Source: Lachnospiraceae bacterium
GTDB lineage: Bacteria; Bacillota; Clostridia; Lachnospirales; Lachnospiraceae
DNA: 64,000 nucleotides
Direction of reading: 5' to 3'
Assembly: GCA_021770785.1 (NCBI GenBank)
Contig: JAETQH010000002.1
Location: 1 to 64,000 of the forward strand
Part shown: positions 20,180 through 29,374 of the stretch, piece by piece
Numbering within the stretch: the first letter of the stretch is position 1
How the letters are laid out: each line of letters starts with the position of its first letter
Notes under the pieces: model-generated
Seen by the model: only the letters and a program-made list of their open reading frames with translations
What the model was told of the DNA's origin: nothing
The model's database searches: none
Position numbers and translations under genes: made by a program

Positions 20180-20548
20180 CTACAATACTTCTGGAGCTAA
20201 GGAAACAATTTTCATGAACTGTTTCTCACGAAGCTCTCTAGCTACTGGTCCAAAAATACGTGTTCCTCTCGGAGTCTTGTCATCTTTAATAATAACAGCA
20301 GCGTTCTCATCAAATTTAATGTAAGAACCGTCTTTACGACGTGCACCCTTTACTGAACGAACAACTACAGCTTTTACGACGTCACCTTTTTTTACAACAC
20401 CGCCTGGTGTTGCGTCTTTGACCGTAGCAACAATAACGTCACCAATATTCGCATATCTTCTAGTAGAGCCACCCATAACACGAATAACGAGTAATTCTTT
20501 TGCCCCTGTGTTATCGGCCACTTTCAGTCTACTTTCCTGTTGTACCAT
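20180..20548 (-). CDS. rplN: 50S ribosomal protein L14
   Basis: 122 residues, exact family length. [20 protein letters not shown] and [20 protein letters not shown] are family signatures. It forms an intersubunit bridge and the binding site for the silencing factor RsfS. Confidence 0.98.
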   Translation of the reverse strand: MVQQESRLKVADNTGAKELLVIRVMGGSTRRYANIGDVIVATVKDATPGGVVKKGDVVKAVVVRSVKGARRKDGSYIKFDENAAVIIKDDKTPRGTRIFGPVARELREKQFMKIVSLAPEVL

Positions 20549-20566
20549 GCTTGTAGCCTCCTTTAA

Positions 20567-20824
20567 TTATTTTGCTCTTTCCATGATTTCTACAAGTCTC
20601 CATCTCTTATCTTTAGATAATGGTCTTGTTTCCATGACTTTTACTTTATCACCGATTTTGCATTCGTTATTCTCGTCATGAGCTTTTAATTTATATGTTT
20701 TCTTAACGATTTTGTTGTAAAGGGGATGTCTTACGTTATCCTGGATTGCAACAGTAATTGTTTTATCCATCTTGTCGCTTACAACAATACCAACACGTGT
20801 TTTTCTAAGATTTCTTTCTTCCAC
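20567..20824 (-). CDS. rpsQ: 30S ribosomal protein S17
   Basis: 85 residues. [20 protein letters not shown], the conserved [20 protein letters not shown] and [12 protein letters not shown] identify it. It is an OB-fold primary 16S rRNA binder. It lies 18 bp before rplN. Confidence 0.98.
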   Translation of the reverse strand: MEERNLRKTRVGIVVSDKMDKTITVAIQDNVRHPLYNKIVKKTYKLKAHDENNECKIGDKVKVMETRPLSKDKRWRLVEIMERAK

Positions 20825-20850
20825 GACCGATTATTCTCCTTTCTGGAATT

Positions 20851-21060
20851 CTACTGCGCAACTTTTTCTTTCTCAGTAATGATAGTCTGAATTCTGGCAA
20901 TGTTTTTTCTAACTTCCGTAATTCTGCTTGTGTTATCTAACTGATTCGTTGCATTCTGGAATCTCAAATTGAAAAGTTCTTTTTTAGCATTTACTAACTG
21001 TGCATTTAAGTCTGCAACAGACTGGCTTTTTAATTCTTCTAAATATTTACTAGTTTTCAT
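20851..21060 (-). CDS. rpmC: 50S ribosomal protein L29
   Basis: 69 residues from the ATG at 21060, which lies within the last codons of rplP (11-bp overlap), so the two are translationally coupled. [20 protein letters not shown] is the signature. It lies at the tunnel exit near L23. An in-frame GTG three codons upstream is a less likely start. Confidence 0.95.
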   Translation of the reverse strand: MKTSKYLEELKSQSVADLNAQLVNAKKELFNLRFQNATNQLDNTSRITEVRKNIARIQTIITEKEKVAQ

Positions 21061-21487
21061 TTGATACACCGCCTTCTAAATCTGCACGTGAAACTACTTT
21101 ACATTTACAAGGTAATTTATGTGTAGCAAGACGTAACGCTTCTCTGGCAACGTCTTCCGGAACTCCGGAGATTTCAAATAATACACGACCTGGTTTAACA
21201 ACTGCTACCCAGTACTCTAAAGAACCCTTTCCGGAACCCATACGTGTCTCGGCCGGTTTTGCTGTTACTGGTTTGTCAGGGAAAATCTTAATCCAGATTT
21301 TACCGCCACGTTTTACGTAACGGGTCATGGCAATACGGGCTGCCTCAATCTGGTTGGAACGAATCCAGCATGGTTCTGTTGCAATAATACCAAATTCACC
21401 ATTGCTGATGACGTTACCTCTGGTAGCTTTGCCGGTCATAGAACCACGAAACTGTTTACGATGTTTTACTCTCTTTGGCATTAACAT
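21050..21487 (-). CDS. rplP: 50S ribosomal protein L16
   Basis: 145 residues, with [19 protein letters not shown], the loop [20 protein letters not shown] and [19 protein letters not shown]. The conserved loop Arg region that contacts A-site tRNA is intact. A GGAAGGAGGGG box precedes the ATG. Confidence 0.98.
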   Translation of the reverse strand: MLMPKRVKHRKQFRGSMTGKATRGNVISNGEFGIIATEPCWIRSNQIEAARIAMTRYVKRGGKIWIKIFPDKPVTAKPAETRMGSGKGSLEYWVAVVKPGRVLFEISGVPEDVAREALRLATHKLPCKCKVVSRADLEGGVSNEN

Positions 21488-21489
21488 AA

Positions 21490-22164
21490 TTATCGAGCCC
21501 CTCCTTCCGCAGATGCTTTAGCTTCTGTATTAGCCTTTGTAGGAAGCACCTCGCCTTTGTAGATCCATACCTTAACGCCAACTTTGCCGTAGGTAGTATC
21601 TGCTTCAGCAAATCCATAATCAATATCTGCTCTTAATGTCTGAAGCGGAATTGTTCCCTCAGAGTAGAACTCTGTACGGGCCATATCTGCACCGCCAAGA
21701 CGTCCGGAACAAGATGTCTTAATTCCTTTTGCTCCCGCTTTCATTGTTCTGCCCATGCAGGATTTCATTGCTCTACGGAAAGAAACACGGTTCTCTAACT
21801 GCAATGCAATATTCTCTGCTACTAACTGAGCGTCACGGTCCGGTCTTTTTACTTCTTTAATATCAACAACTAATTTCTTGTCTGTGAATTTCTGAACTTC
21901 GCCTTTGATTTTCTCAATCTCGGCTCCGCCCTTTCCGATTACCACACCCGGTTTTGCTGTGTAGATAATAACTTTCACACGGTCAGATGCTCTCTCGATT
22001 TCGATTTTAGAAACACCTGCCGCGTATAATTTCTTTTTAAGATACGTTCTGATATTGTAGTCTTCTACTAAGAAATCTGCAAAATCTGCTTCCGCATACC
22101 ATTTAGAGTCCCAGTCTTTGATAACACCGACTCTTAAGCCATGTGGATTAACTTTCTGTCCCAT
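21490..22164 (-). CDS. rpsC: 30S ribosomal protein S3
   Basis: 224 residues starting [20 protein letters not shown], with the KH domain [10 protein letters not shown] and the C-terminal half [20 protein letters not shown]. It forms the mRNA entry site and helicase together with S4 and S5. The 88-bp gap upstream contains an AAAATGC...GCATTTTCC hairpin. Confidence 0.98.
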   Translation of the reverse strand: MGQKVNPHGLRVGVIKDWDSKWYAEADFADFLVEDYNIRTYLKKKLYAAGVSKIEIERASDRVKVIIYTAKPGVVIGKGGAEIEKIKGEVQKFTDKKLVVDIKEVKRPDRDAQLVAENIALQLENRVSFRRAMKSCMGRTMKAGAKGIKTSCSGRLGGADMARTEFYSEGTIPLQTLRADIDYGFAEADTTYGKVGVKVWIYKGEVLPTKANTEAKASAEGGAR

Positions 22165-22252
22165 ATATACTCCTTTCTAAACCCGGAAAATGCTTTGGCA
22201 TTTTCCTCGTATTGCTGCTTTTGCGATACGATGCGCCCTTTTTACGGGATGT

Positions 22253-22639
22253 TTATTTCTCATCCAGCACAATTGTAATGTGGCTCATTCTCTTCTCAAT
22301 TCTGTAAGCTCTACCCTGTGCTCTTGGTCTGATTCTCTTCATTGTCGGTCCTTTGTTTGCATAGCACTCTGCAACATAAAGGTTCTCTGCTTTCATTCCG
22401 TTATTGTTTTCAGCATTTGCAATTGCTGACTCTAATAATTTTTTCACCAAGCTTGAAGCATATCTCGGATTGTATGTTACGATAGCAAGTGCTGTCTGAA
22501 CATCCTTTCCACGGATTGCATCTAATACGAAACAAGCTTTCTGAACAGACACTCTTGCGTAAGATAACTTAGCGGAAGGTCTGGTATCTTTTACTTCATT
22601 TCTCTCTCTTTTAATCTGACTTCTATGTCCCTTAGCCAT
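22253..22639 (-). CDS. rplV: 50S ribosomal protein L22
   Basis: 128 residues. SAKLSYARVSVQKACFVLDA, the beta-hairpin region near NLYVAECYANKGPTMKRIRP and RAQGRAYRIEKRMSHITIVL identify it. Its hairpin lines the exit tunnel and affects macrolide sensitivity. Confidence 0.98.
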   Translation of the reverse strand: MAKGHRSQIKRERNEVKDTRPSAKLSYARVSVQKACFVLDAIRGKDVQTALAIVTYNPRYASSLVKKLLESAIANAENNNGMKAENLYVAECYANKGPTMKRIRPRAQGRAYRIEKRMSHITIVLDEK

Positions 22640-22667
22640 GGATGAAACCTCCTTTCAAAATGGTATC

Positions 22668-22949
22668 TTATCTAACGCCTGATTTCTTTTCGTCTTTTCC
22701 ATGTCCTCTGTAAGTTCTTGTAGCAACGAACTCACCAAGTTTATGTCCAACCATATCCTCTGTTACATATACAGGTACATGTTTTCTTCCGTCATGAACA
22801 GCGATGGTATGACCAACGAACTGCGGGAAGATTGTAGAACGACGTGACCATGTTTTAATAACAGTTTTGTCGCCGGATGCGTTCATAGCGTCTACTTTTT
22901 TCAGTAAGCTCTCATCAGCGAATGGTCCTTTTTTTAATGAACGAGCCAT
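22668..22949 (-). CDS. rpsS: 30S ribosomal protein S19
   Basis: 93 residues. [40 protein letters not shown] and [20 protein letters not shown] are diagnostic. It is a 30S head protein paired with S13. It is preceded by an unusually long 286-bp spacer after rplB. Confidence 0.98.
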   Translation of the reverse strand: MARSLKKGPFADESLLKKVDAMNASGDKTVIKTWSRRSTIFPQFVGHTIAVHDGRKHVPVYVTEDMVGHKLGEFVATRTYRGHGKDEKKSGVR

Positions 22950-23235
22950 AATTTACCTCCTAATTTATCAGTCCTTACACGTCACCGTGTGTTTCATTCG
23001 ACTGTGTACATCTTTTACATAATAACAGACTTTCCCCTAAAAGGCAAGTCTCAATCTTTCTAATTAGCAAAATGCACTGAAAAGAAGCCGTCTGCGCCTC
23101 TCTTCAGTTCATATTTACCAAATAGTTTCGGAAGAAGCCGCTTTTGCTCACTCCCGACAATAGCGGGAAGAAGCCGTTTTTGCTTCCAACCAATCGGGAA
23201 GAATTGGCAAAGCCAATTCTTCGGGGCGTTGAAAT
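22950..23235 (-). repeat. Hairpin- and repeat-rich spacer between rplB and rpsS
   Basis: 286 nt without a gene. It contains a hairpin over the rplB stop codon (23224-23235 with 23238-23249), a perfect 11-bp inverted repeat (23198-23208 with 23212-23222), and three copies of a CGGCTTCTT-centred motif on the minus strand (near 23082-23092, 23131-23141 and 23167-23177), two of them within the longer form GCAAAARCGGCTTCTTCC. No T-run terminator is evident. A role in mRNA processing or internal regulation is inferred. Confidence 0.5.
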
Positions 23236-24081
23236 TTATTTCAATGCCCTGCCGTCTCTACGTCTTACGATTAACTTATTAGAAGATTTGTTCTTCTTTC
23301 TGGTCTTAAGACCAAGAGCAGGTTTGCCCCAAGGTGTACATGGGCCCGGACGTCCGATAGGTGCACGTCCTTCACCACCACCGTGTGGATGGTCATTCGG
23401 GTTCATGACAGAACCACGAACGGTCGGGCGGATACCCATATGACGTTTACGTCCTGCTTTACCGATATTTACAAGGTTGTGGTCACCGTTTCCGATAACA
23501 CCGATGGTTGCACGGCAGTTTAACGGAACCATACGCATCTCACCGGACGGAAGTCTTAAAGTAGCGTATTTACCTTCCTTTGCCATCAACTGTGCGCTCA
23601 TACCTGCAGAACGCACTAACTGTCCGCCTTTACCAGGATATAACTCAATGTTGTGTACCTGAGTACCAACCGGAATATTCTCTAACGGCAAGCAGTTACC
23701 AACACGAACCTCTGCCTCTGCACCGCTCATTACGGTCATGCCGTCTGTCAGGCCGGCCGGAGCAAGGATATATGCTTTCTGTCCGTCTGCATAGCAGATT
23801 AAAGCGATGTTTGCCGTTCTGTTCGGATCGTACTCAATACCGATTACTTTTGCAGGAATACCGTCTTTGCCGTTTCTCTTAAAGTCGATAATTCTGTATT
23901 TTCTTCTGTTTCCACCGCCATGGTGTCTAACAGTGATTTTACCCTGATTATTACGGCCAGCGTTCTTCTTTAAAGAAGTGGTAAGGGATTTCTCCGGCGT
24001 TGTTTTTGTAATTTCGGAGAAATCGGAGCCAGTCATATTTCTTCTGGAAGGTGTATATGGGTTATATGTTTTAATTCCCAT
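23236..24081 (-). CDS. rplB: 50S ribosomal protein L2
   Basis: 281 residues. [20 protein letters not shown], the SH3-like core, [20 protein letters not shown] (containing the peptidyl-transferase-centre His) and the basic C-terminus are all present. It is required for subunit association and peptidyl transfer. The stop codon lies inside a strong hairpin. Confidence 0.98.
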   Translation of the reverse strand: MGIKTYNPYTPSRRNMTGSDFSEITKTTPEKSLTTSLKKNAGRNNQGKITVRHHGGGNRRKYRIIDFKRNGKDGIPAKVIGIEYDPNRTANIALICYADGQKAYILAPAGLTDGMTVMSGAEAEVRVGNCLPLENIPVGTQVHNIELYPGKGGQLVRSAGMSAQLMAKEGKYATLRLPSGEMRMVPLNCRATIGVIGNGDHNLVNIGKAGRKRHMGIRPTVRGSVMNPNDHPHGGGEGRAPIGRPGPCTPWGKPALGLKTRKKNKSSNKLIVRRRDGRALK

Positions 24082-24204
24082 TGTTGTTCTCCTTTCGATG
24101 TTTGTTATCGCACTTCACTGTGCATATGGGGGATAAGCAGAGTGTTATAGCAAAGCAAAAGCAATTGTCTGTTCCCACGACACTCCGCAATCCGGCTACC
24201 TATC

Positions 24205-24504
24205 TTACAGTCCAGCAAAAATCTCGATGTCTTTGCTGTCAGCGGTAAGCTGAACGATAGCTTTTTTGGTTTTCGCAGTTTTTCCGGTTATCATACCACG
24301 TCTCTTATTCTTTCCATCCATGTTCATGGTGTTGACGCTTGCAACCTTGGTTCCCTCGAACATTTTCTCTACTGCTTCTTTAATCATGGTCTTGTTTGCT
24401 TCCGGATGAACTAAGAAAGTATATTTCTTCTCAGCCATAGCTGCCATACTCTTCTCTGTTACTACCGGTTTGAGGATTACGTCATAATACTGTACATTTG
24501 CCAT
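24205..24504 (-). CDS. rplW: 50S ribosomal protein L23
   Basis: 99 residues: [40 protein letters not shown]. It is the exit-tunnel docking site for trigger factor and SRP. The ATG overlaps the rplD stop by one base (TAATG). A 123-bp spacer separates it from rplB. Confidence 0.98.
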   Translation of the reverse strand: MANVQYYDVILKPVVTEKSMAAMAEKKYTFLVHPEANKTMIKEAVEKMFEGTKVASVNTMNMDGKNKRRGMITGKTAKTKKAIVQLTADSKDIEIFAGL

Positions 24505-25124
24505 TACGCATACACCTCCTCGATTGTTTTCACAGCGTCTTTTGTCACAACTACTGTGTCATATTTCAATACGTCAAATACGTTGATTTCGTTTGTCTGA
24601 GCAGTCTTAACATTAGGAATATTGCTTGCGGATTTAATCACATTGATGTCCATGTCGTTTAATACAACAAGCGCTTTCTCTACTTTTAAGTTGTTCATTA
24701 CGCGAGCGAAATCTTTGGTCTTAATTGCATCTAATTTCAGGCTGTCAACAACGATGAATTTGTTCTCAGCTACTCTGGATGTCAATGCAGATTTTAAAGC
24801 TGCTCTCTTCTCTTTCTTGTTGAGTTTAAAAGAGTAATCTCTTGGAACCGGAGCGAATACCACGCCACCGTGTGTCCACTGCGGAGCTCTGGTTGAACCC
24901 TGTCTTGCATGACCGGTTCCTTTCTGTCTCCATGGTTTTCTACCACCACCGCTTACTTCGGAACGTGTTTTTGCTTTCTGTGTTCCCTGGCGGTTATTTG
25001 CAAGCTGCTGAAGCACTGCCATGTGTACTAAATGCTCGTTTACTTCTACACCGAAGATAGCATCGTTTAAGTCCATGGTTTCAACTTCATTGCCTTCCAT
25101 ATTATAAACAGCTACTTTAGCCAT
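24504..25124 (-). CDS. rplD: 50S ribosomal protein L4
   Basis: 206 residues: [20 protein letters not shown] and [20 protein letters not shown] (tunnel loop), then a C-terminal alpha/beta domain. It is an assembly initiator; E. coli L4 also regulates the S10 operon. A GAAAGGAGG box precedes it. Confidence 0.98.
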   Translation of the reverse strand: MAKVAVYNMEGNEVETMDLNDAIFGVEVNEHLVHMAVLQQLANNRQGTQKAKTRSEVSGGGRKPWRQKGTGHARQGSTRAPQWTHGGVVFAPVPRDYSFKLNKKEKRAALKSALTSRVAENKFIVVDSLKLDAIKTKDFARVMNNLKVEKALVVLNDMDINVIKSASNIPNVKTAQTNEINVFDVLKYDTVVVTKDAVKTIEEVYA

Positions 25125-25153
25125 CGTTTAGTTCCTCCTTTCCTATTCAAGCA

Positions 25154-25837
25154 CTATTTACCTGCTTTTACAGTTTCTTTGATGGTTACCATACATTTCT
25201 TAGCTCCTGGTACAGCACCTTTTACTAAGAGCAGGTTGTTCTCAGCGTCAACTCTTACGATCTCAAGATTCTGAGTTGTAACCTTTACGCTTCCCATATG
25301 TCCGGGCATTCCTTTTCCTTTGAATACGCGGCTTGGTGAAGAACAAGCGCCGTTAGAACCCTGATGACGATGGAATTTAGAACCGTGAGCCATAGGACCT
25401 CTGTGCTGTCCTAATCTCTTAATAGCGCCCTGGAAACCTTTACCTTTGGAGATTGCAGTTGCGTCAATTTTGTCGCCCTCTGCAAAGATGTCAGCTTTGA
25501 TAACATCTCCTAATTTGTATTCGTCAGCGTTTTCGAATTTGAATTCTCTCACAAATCTCTTACCGGATACACCAGCTTTTGCAAAATGTCCCATCTGAGC
25601 TTTGTTTACGCCATGTCTGTTTCTGATTTCTTTCTTGCCGTTTGCATCTTTGCTTACAACTTTTTCTTTCTTGTCAGCATATGCAACCTGTACTGCGCTG
25701 TATCCATCGTTCTCTACCGTTTTAATCTGTGTTACGGAGCAAGGACCAGCTTCTAATACAGTAACCGGCACTAATACGCCGTCTGCGTTGAAGATTTGAG
25801 TCATTCCGACTTTTGTTGCTAAAATCGCTTTCTTCAT
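25154..25837 (-). CDS. rplC: 50S ribosomal protein L3
   Basis: 227 residues: [40 protein letters not shown] and [20 protein letters not shown]. It reaches the peptidyl transferase centre. It carries an internal extension around residues 55-75 relative to the minimal form. Confidence 0.98.
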   Translation of the reverse strand: MKKAILATKVGMTQIFNADGVLVPVTVLEAGPCSVTQIKTVENDGYSAVQVAYADKKEKVVSKDANGKKEIRNRHGVNKAQMGHFAKAGVSGKRFVREFKFENADEYKLGDVIKADIFAEGDKIDATAISKGKGFQGAIKRLGQHRGPMAHGSKFHRHQGSNGACSSPSRVFKGKGMPGHMGSVKVTTQNLEIVRVDAENNLLLVKGAVPGAKKCMVTIKETVKAGK

Positions 25838-25975
25838 TTTTTACCTCCTGTTTACTCTACAGCGGAACGCTTCATGCCCAACTTGTTGGGGTAGCGGAAC
25901 CGTTCATCCTAGAAAGAAGTCCATATAAGTGAAATATATAAAACCCTTCAGGATATTTGTAACTTTGTTTTTTGT

Positions 25976-26027
25976 GATGAAAACTTATTTGTTTTTCATC
26001 GAGATGAAAATTTACTTATTTTTCATC
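25976..26027 (-). repeat. Tandem 25-bp hairpin repeat at the 3' end of rpsJ
   Basis: Two near-identical 25-bp units (25976-26000 and 26003-26027), each a GATGAAAA...TTTTCATC hairpin. The right-hand unit includes the last codons and stop of rpsJ (MKNK-stop). The left-hand copy repeats those same codons and stop, so it looks like a tandem duplication of the gene tail in the rpsJ-rplC spacer. Confidence 0.75.
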
Positions 26028-26329
26028 TTGATATCAATATACACACCTGCCGGCATCTCTAAACGAGATAAAGCATCAACCGTTTTCTGGGTTGGGGTTG
26101 TGATATCAATCAGTCTTTTATGAGTTCTCTGCTCGAACTGTTCACGGGAATCTTTGTATTTGTGAGTAGCTCTTAAGATAGTAACAACTTCCTTTTTTGT
26201 AGGAAGAGGTACCGGTCCGCTCACCTGTGATCCGTTTTTCTTTACAGTCTCGATGATTTTTTTTGCTGATGAATCAACTAATTCATGATCATAAGCTTTC
26301 AATGTGATTCTCATTACTTGACTTGCCAT
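26012..26329 (-). CDS. rpsJ: 30S ribosomal protein S10
   Basis: 105 residues: [40 protein letters not shown] and [20 protein letters not shown]. It is the first gene of the super-operon; S10 also takes part in antitermination as NusE. AGGAGGCGACTTTTTTT precedes the ATG. Confidence 0.98.
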   Translation of the reverse strand: MASQVMRITLKAYDHELVDSSAKKIIETVKKNGSQVSGPVPLPTKKEVVTILRATHKYKDSREQFEQRTHKRLIDITTPTQKTVDALSRLEMPAGVYIDIKMKNK

Positions 26330-26597
26330 AAAAAAAGTCGCCTCCTTTTCGCACTTTTAATTAGTACGACAAGCGGTGACTGCACACATTCCCGTGCAAA
26401 CACGACCCTCATTCCAAGCGCAAACTCTGTTTGCACTGAAAAATGCCTTGCATTTTGCACGTTGTTTCTACTCTGTAGATGTTACTCGTATACAGTGACT
26501 TGTCGCCAGTTTCCTAACTTGACATTCGCTCCACGGAAAACCTGCCATATAAGCAGCAACCTCACGCTTCTACGCTATCAATGTCACAGCAATGCTT
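26330..26597 (-). other. Long 5' leader of the S10 operon
   Basis: About 260 nt between the likely transcription start and rpsJ, with no conserved ORF. It includes several local inverted repeats (for example GCAAACAGAGTTTGC and AATGCAAGGCATT on the minus strand). Such a leader could bind an r-protein for feedback control, but it does not match the E. coli L4 leader by eye. Confidence 0.45.
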
Positions 26598-26626
26598 ATT
26601 GTACACGATAAAATATGTAAATGCAA
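26598..26626 (-). promoter_or_regulatory. Promoter of the S10-spc-alpha super-operon
   Basis: Minus strand TTGCAT (26621-26626), 17-nt spacer, TACAAT (26598-26603). It is the only good sigma-A match upstream of rpsJ. Confidence 0.65.
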
Positions 26627-26699
26627 GGACTTTTTTATTTTTTTCCATTTGTCTCATTTTTGCGACAGACGACACAGGAAATGGGATGAATAACCAGTT

Positions 26700-26728
26700 T
26701 TGATATATTTGTTCATCTATGCTATAAT
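26700..26728 (+). promoter_or_regulatory. Sigma-A promoter of the class I methyltransferase gene
   Basis: TTGATA (26700-26705), 17-nt spacer, TATAAT (26723-26728), about 35 nt before the start codon at 26768. It is divergent from the S10 operon promoter. Confidence 0.8.
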
Positions 26729-26767
26729 AGCAGAAGCCAAAAACTATCGAAGGAAACGAGGATTTTT

Positions 26768-27625
26768 ATGTGGATTGCAAATAACTGGAACGATTACGAA
26801 GTGATTGACTGCTCCGAGGGCGAAAAATTAGAGCGCTGGGGCAAATATATACTGGTCCGCCCGGATCCCCAGGTCATCTGGGACACCCCAAAGACAGAAA
26901 AGGGCTGGCGGAAAATGAACGCCCATTATCACAGAAGTAAAAAGGGCGGCGGGGAATGGGAGTTTTTTGACCTGCCGGAACAGTGGAGCATCCATTACGG
27001 CTCTTTGACCTTCTGGCTAAAGCCTTTCAGCTTTAAGCACACCGGACTTTTCCCTGAACAGGCAGCCAACTGGGACTGGTTCTCTGAAAAAATCAAAAAA
27101 GCCGGACGTCCGGTAAAGGTATTAAACCTCTTTGCCTACACCGGAGGAGCTACTCTGGCTGCGGCCGCCGCAGGGGCTGCCGTCACCCATGTGGATGCCT
27201 CTAAGGGAATGGTAACCTGGGCAAAGGAAAATGCCACATCCTCCGGTTTAAAGGATGCACCTATCCGCTGGATTGTGGACGACTGCGTAAAATTTGTGGA
27301 GCGGGAAATCCGCCGCGGCAACCATTACGATGCCATCATCATGGACCCTCCCTCCTACGGCAGAGGCCCCAAAGGGGAAATCTGGAAAATCGAGGAGGCG
27401 ATCTATCCTCTAATTAAATTATGCGCAAAACTTTTAACGGAGGAACCGCTGTTTTTCCTAATCAATTCCTACACCACCGGATTGCAGCCCGCCGTACTGC
27501 ACTATATGCTCAGCACTGCCCTGAAAAAATATCGCGGCACTGTTTGTGCAGAGGAAATCGGTCTCCCGGTATCCTCCAACGGTCTGGTTCTGCCCTGCGG
27601 TGCCAGCGGGCGGTTTGAGGCGTAG
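26768..27625 (+). CDS. Class I SAM-dependent rRNA (cytosine-C5)-methyltransferase-like protein, RlmI/RlmK family
   Basis: 285 residues. An N-terminal region rich in Trp, Tyr and Lys is followed by a Rossmann methyltransferase domain with the SAM motif VLNLFAYTGGATLAAAAAGA, an acidic ribose-binding position (HVDASKGM) and the DPPSYGRGPKGEIWK motif seen in RlmI/YccW and RlmK-type enzymes. It lacks a PUA domain. A role in rRNA base methylation is inferred from family. It is monocistronic, with its own promoter and terminator. Confidence 0.8.
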   Translation: MWIANNWNDYEVIDCSEGEKLERWGKYILVRPDPQVIWDTPKTEKGWRKMNAHYHRSKKGGGEWEFFDLPEQWSIHYGSLTFWLKPFSFKHTGLFPEQAANWDWFSEKIKKAGRPVKVLNLFAYTGGATLAAAAAGAAVTHVDASKGMVTWAKENATSSGLKDAPIRWIVDDCVKFVEREIRRGNHYDAIIMDPPSYGRGPKGEIWKIEEAIYPLIKLCAKLLTEEPLFFLINSYTTGLQPAVLHYMLSTALKKYRGTVCAEEIGLPVSSNGLVLPCGASGRFEA

Positions 27626-27642
27626 TTTTAAAGCCGTGTGCA

Positions 27643-27672
27643 AAAAGTGGAGCCGTTTCCCGCTCCACTTTT
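27643..27672. terminator. Bidirectional terminator between methyltransferase and corA-like gene
   Basis: An 11-bp inverted repeat (27643-27653 with 27662-27672; AAAAGTGGAGC arm) with A-run and T-run flanks. Confidence 0.8.
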
Positions 27673-27734
27673 CACAGCGCCATGCTGTTTTTCCCATTTT
27701 ATTCCATTCTTTTCCATCCTTACGTCATTTCACC

Positions 27735-28676
27735 CTACAGCATTTTCTTCTTCCGCAGCACCAGCATCGTAATGATACAAATCAGCAGTGTAATCACACA
27801 GATAATCAAAAATCCATGGGGCGTATCTGAAAAAGGCATCCATTTTTCATCCACATTCATTCCGTAAATACCGGAAATCACCGTGGGTATCGCCATGACA
27901 ATGGTGATGGAAGTCAGATATTTCATTACATTATTTAATCGGTTGTCAATGACAGAGGACATCAGCTCCCTCGTACCGTCAATGATGTCACGGTAAATGG
28001 AGGTCATCTCTATCGCCTGACGGTTCTCCACGATAACGTCCTCTAACAGTTCCTTATCCTCGGGGTACTGCTCTAACCGCTTATAACGGGTCAGACGGTC
28101 TAGCACCACGGAATTGGCACGAAGAGAGGTGGCAAAGTAAACCAGCGTGGATTCTAATTCATGCAAATCAATCAAATCCGTATCCACCGTATCCCTTCCG
28201 ATACGTTCCTCAATCTCCGTTCTCTTTTTATCAATGCCCCGCAGATAGGTCTGATAATTTACTGCTGTTCGGAACAAAATCTGATACACAAAACGCAGCT
28301 TCTTTTTGGTGCTGAACTCCCGCACACGGTTCTGTATAAAGGACTGCAAAATCGGCGTTTCCTCCGTACAGACCGTCACAATCACATCCTGGGTCAGGAT
28401 AATACCAAGGGGGATGGTGGTGTAGGTCTGCATATCATGACGGATTTCCACGGTGGGAATATCCACCAAAATCAGGGTATAGCCGTCCTCTAGTTCAATA
28501 CGGGAGCTTTCCTCTTCATCGAGGGCGGCACGGATATCGTCAATATCCACATCCAAAAGCTCCGAAATATTCTCACATTCTTCCATGGAAGGCTGTATCA
28601 TGTGAATCCATACACCGTCCTCCGCTTTCTCCTGTTCATAAATTCTCTGTTTTTCTGTTCTGAAATATTTAATCAT
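27735..28676 (-). CDS. CorA-family magnesium/divalent metal transporter
   Basis: 313 residues with a large soluble N-terminal alpha/beta domain and two C-terminal transmembrane helices. The pore signature GMN occurs in SGIYGMNVDEKW at the end of TM1. The family forms pentameric Mg2+ (or Co2+/Ni2+) channels in the cytoplasmic membrane. The last helix is followed by a basic tail (LVLRKKKML). Confidence 0.93.
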   Translation of the reverse strand: MIKYFRTEKQRIYEQEKAEDGVWIHMIQPSMEECENISELLDVDIDDIRAALDEEESSRIELEDGYTLILVDIPTVEIRHDMQTYTTIPLGIILTQDVIVTVCTEETPILQSFIQNRVREFSTKKKLRFVYQILFRTAVNYQTYLRGIDKKRTEIEERIGRDTVDTDLIDLHELESTLVYFATSLRANSVVLDRLTRYKRLEQYPEDKELLEDVIVENRQAIEMTSIYRDIIDGTRELMSSVIDNRLNNVMKYLTSITIVMAIPTVISGIYGMNVDEKWMPFSDTPHGFLIICVITLLICIITMLVLRKKKML

Positions 28677-28767
28677 GGCAATTTCCTCATACCCCCAGAT
28701 GCCGCCATGAATGCTTCTCTACAATTCCTAAGCTTACGTGTAACATCCAAACGGGGAGCTTTCTATA

Positions 28768-29262
28768 CTATTCTCTATCATATATTATCTGGTATGCGTT
28801 CAGGCTCAATGTTTTTCCAAACTTCGTGCCTGCATTTTTGATTTGACCGCAATAGGAAAAGCCAAATTTTTCGTGCAGATGAATGCTCACCTCATTATCA
28901 CTGGTAATCAGGGATATCACTGTCCCAATCTCCCTGCACCCTTCTGCAAACCTTAAGGTCTCTTCCATCAATTTGCCGCCAATGCCACGCCCTCGATACT
29001 TCTCATGAATATAAACAGAAATCTCAGCCGCCGGGTCAAACGCCTTTCTATCTCTATAACGGGAAAGCGAAGCATAACCCATCACTGCGCCTGCCTCCTC
29101 ATAAACAAATATCACGTAACGTCCGGTGTGTTCTAAAAACCATGCCGTCCGGTCTTTTTCATTCTTTCTCTCCGTGTCAAAGGTTGCCGTTGTGTGTAAA
29201 ATTGCTTCGTTATAAATTTCCATCAATACCGGAATGTCTTTTGTTTCTGCTCTGCGAATCAT
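28768..29262 (-). CDS. GNAT N-acetyltransferase, phosphinothricin acetyltransferase-like
   Basis: 164 residues. MIRRAETKDIPVLMEIYNEA and the acetyl-CoA-binding motif YRGRGIGGKLMEETL match the Pat/Bar (MnaT-like) branch of GNAT enzymes, which acetylate small amino-acid-like amines such as methionine sulfoximine. The natural substrate is unknown. It is a single gene between the thiamine operon and the CorA gene. Confidence 0.85.
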   Translation of the reverse strand: MIRRAETKDIPVLMEIYNEAILHTTATFDTERKNEKDRTAWFLEHTGRYVIFVYEEAGAVMGYASLSRYRDRKAFDPAAEISVYIHEKYRGRGIGGKLMEETLRFAEGCREIGTVISLITSDNEVSIHLHEKFGFSYCGQIKNAGTKFGKTLSLNAYQIIYDRE

Positions 29263-29283
29263 TGTACTTCTGCCTCCCTAAGG

Positions 29284-29315
29284 AAAAAAGAAAGAGCCCA
29301 GGGGACGGACTCTTT
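29284..29315 (-). terminator. Terminator of the thiM-thiE-thiD operon
   Basis: Minus strand hairpin with a 9-bp stem (29291-29299 with 29307-29315, AAAGAG arm) followed by a run of T residues (plus-strand A-run at 29284-29289). Confidence 0.75.
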
Positions 29316-29374
29316 GTTCTTTGACTACATCATACCACACTTTTTATGGGTATGCTACGAAAATCTTGTAAAAT

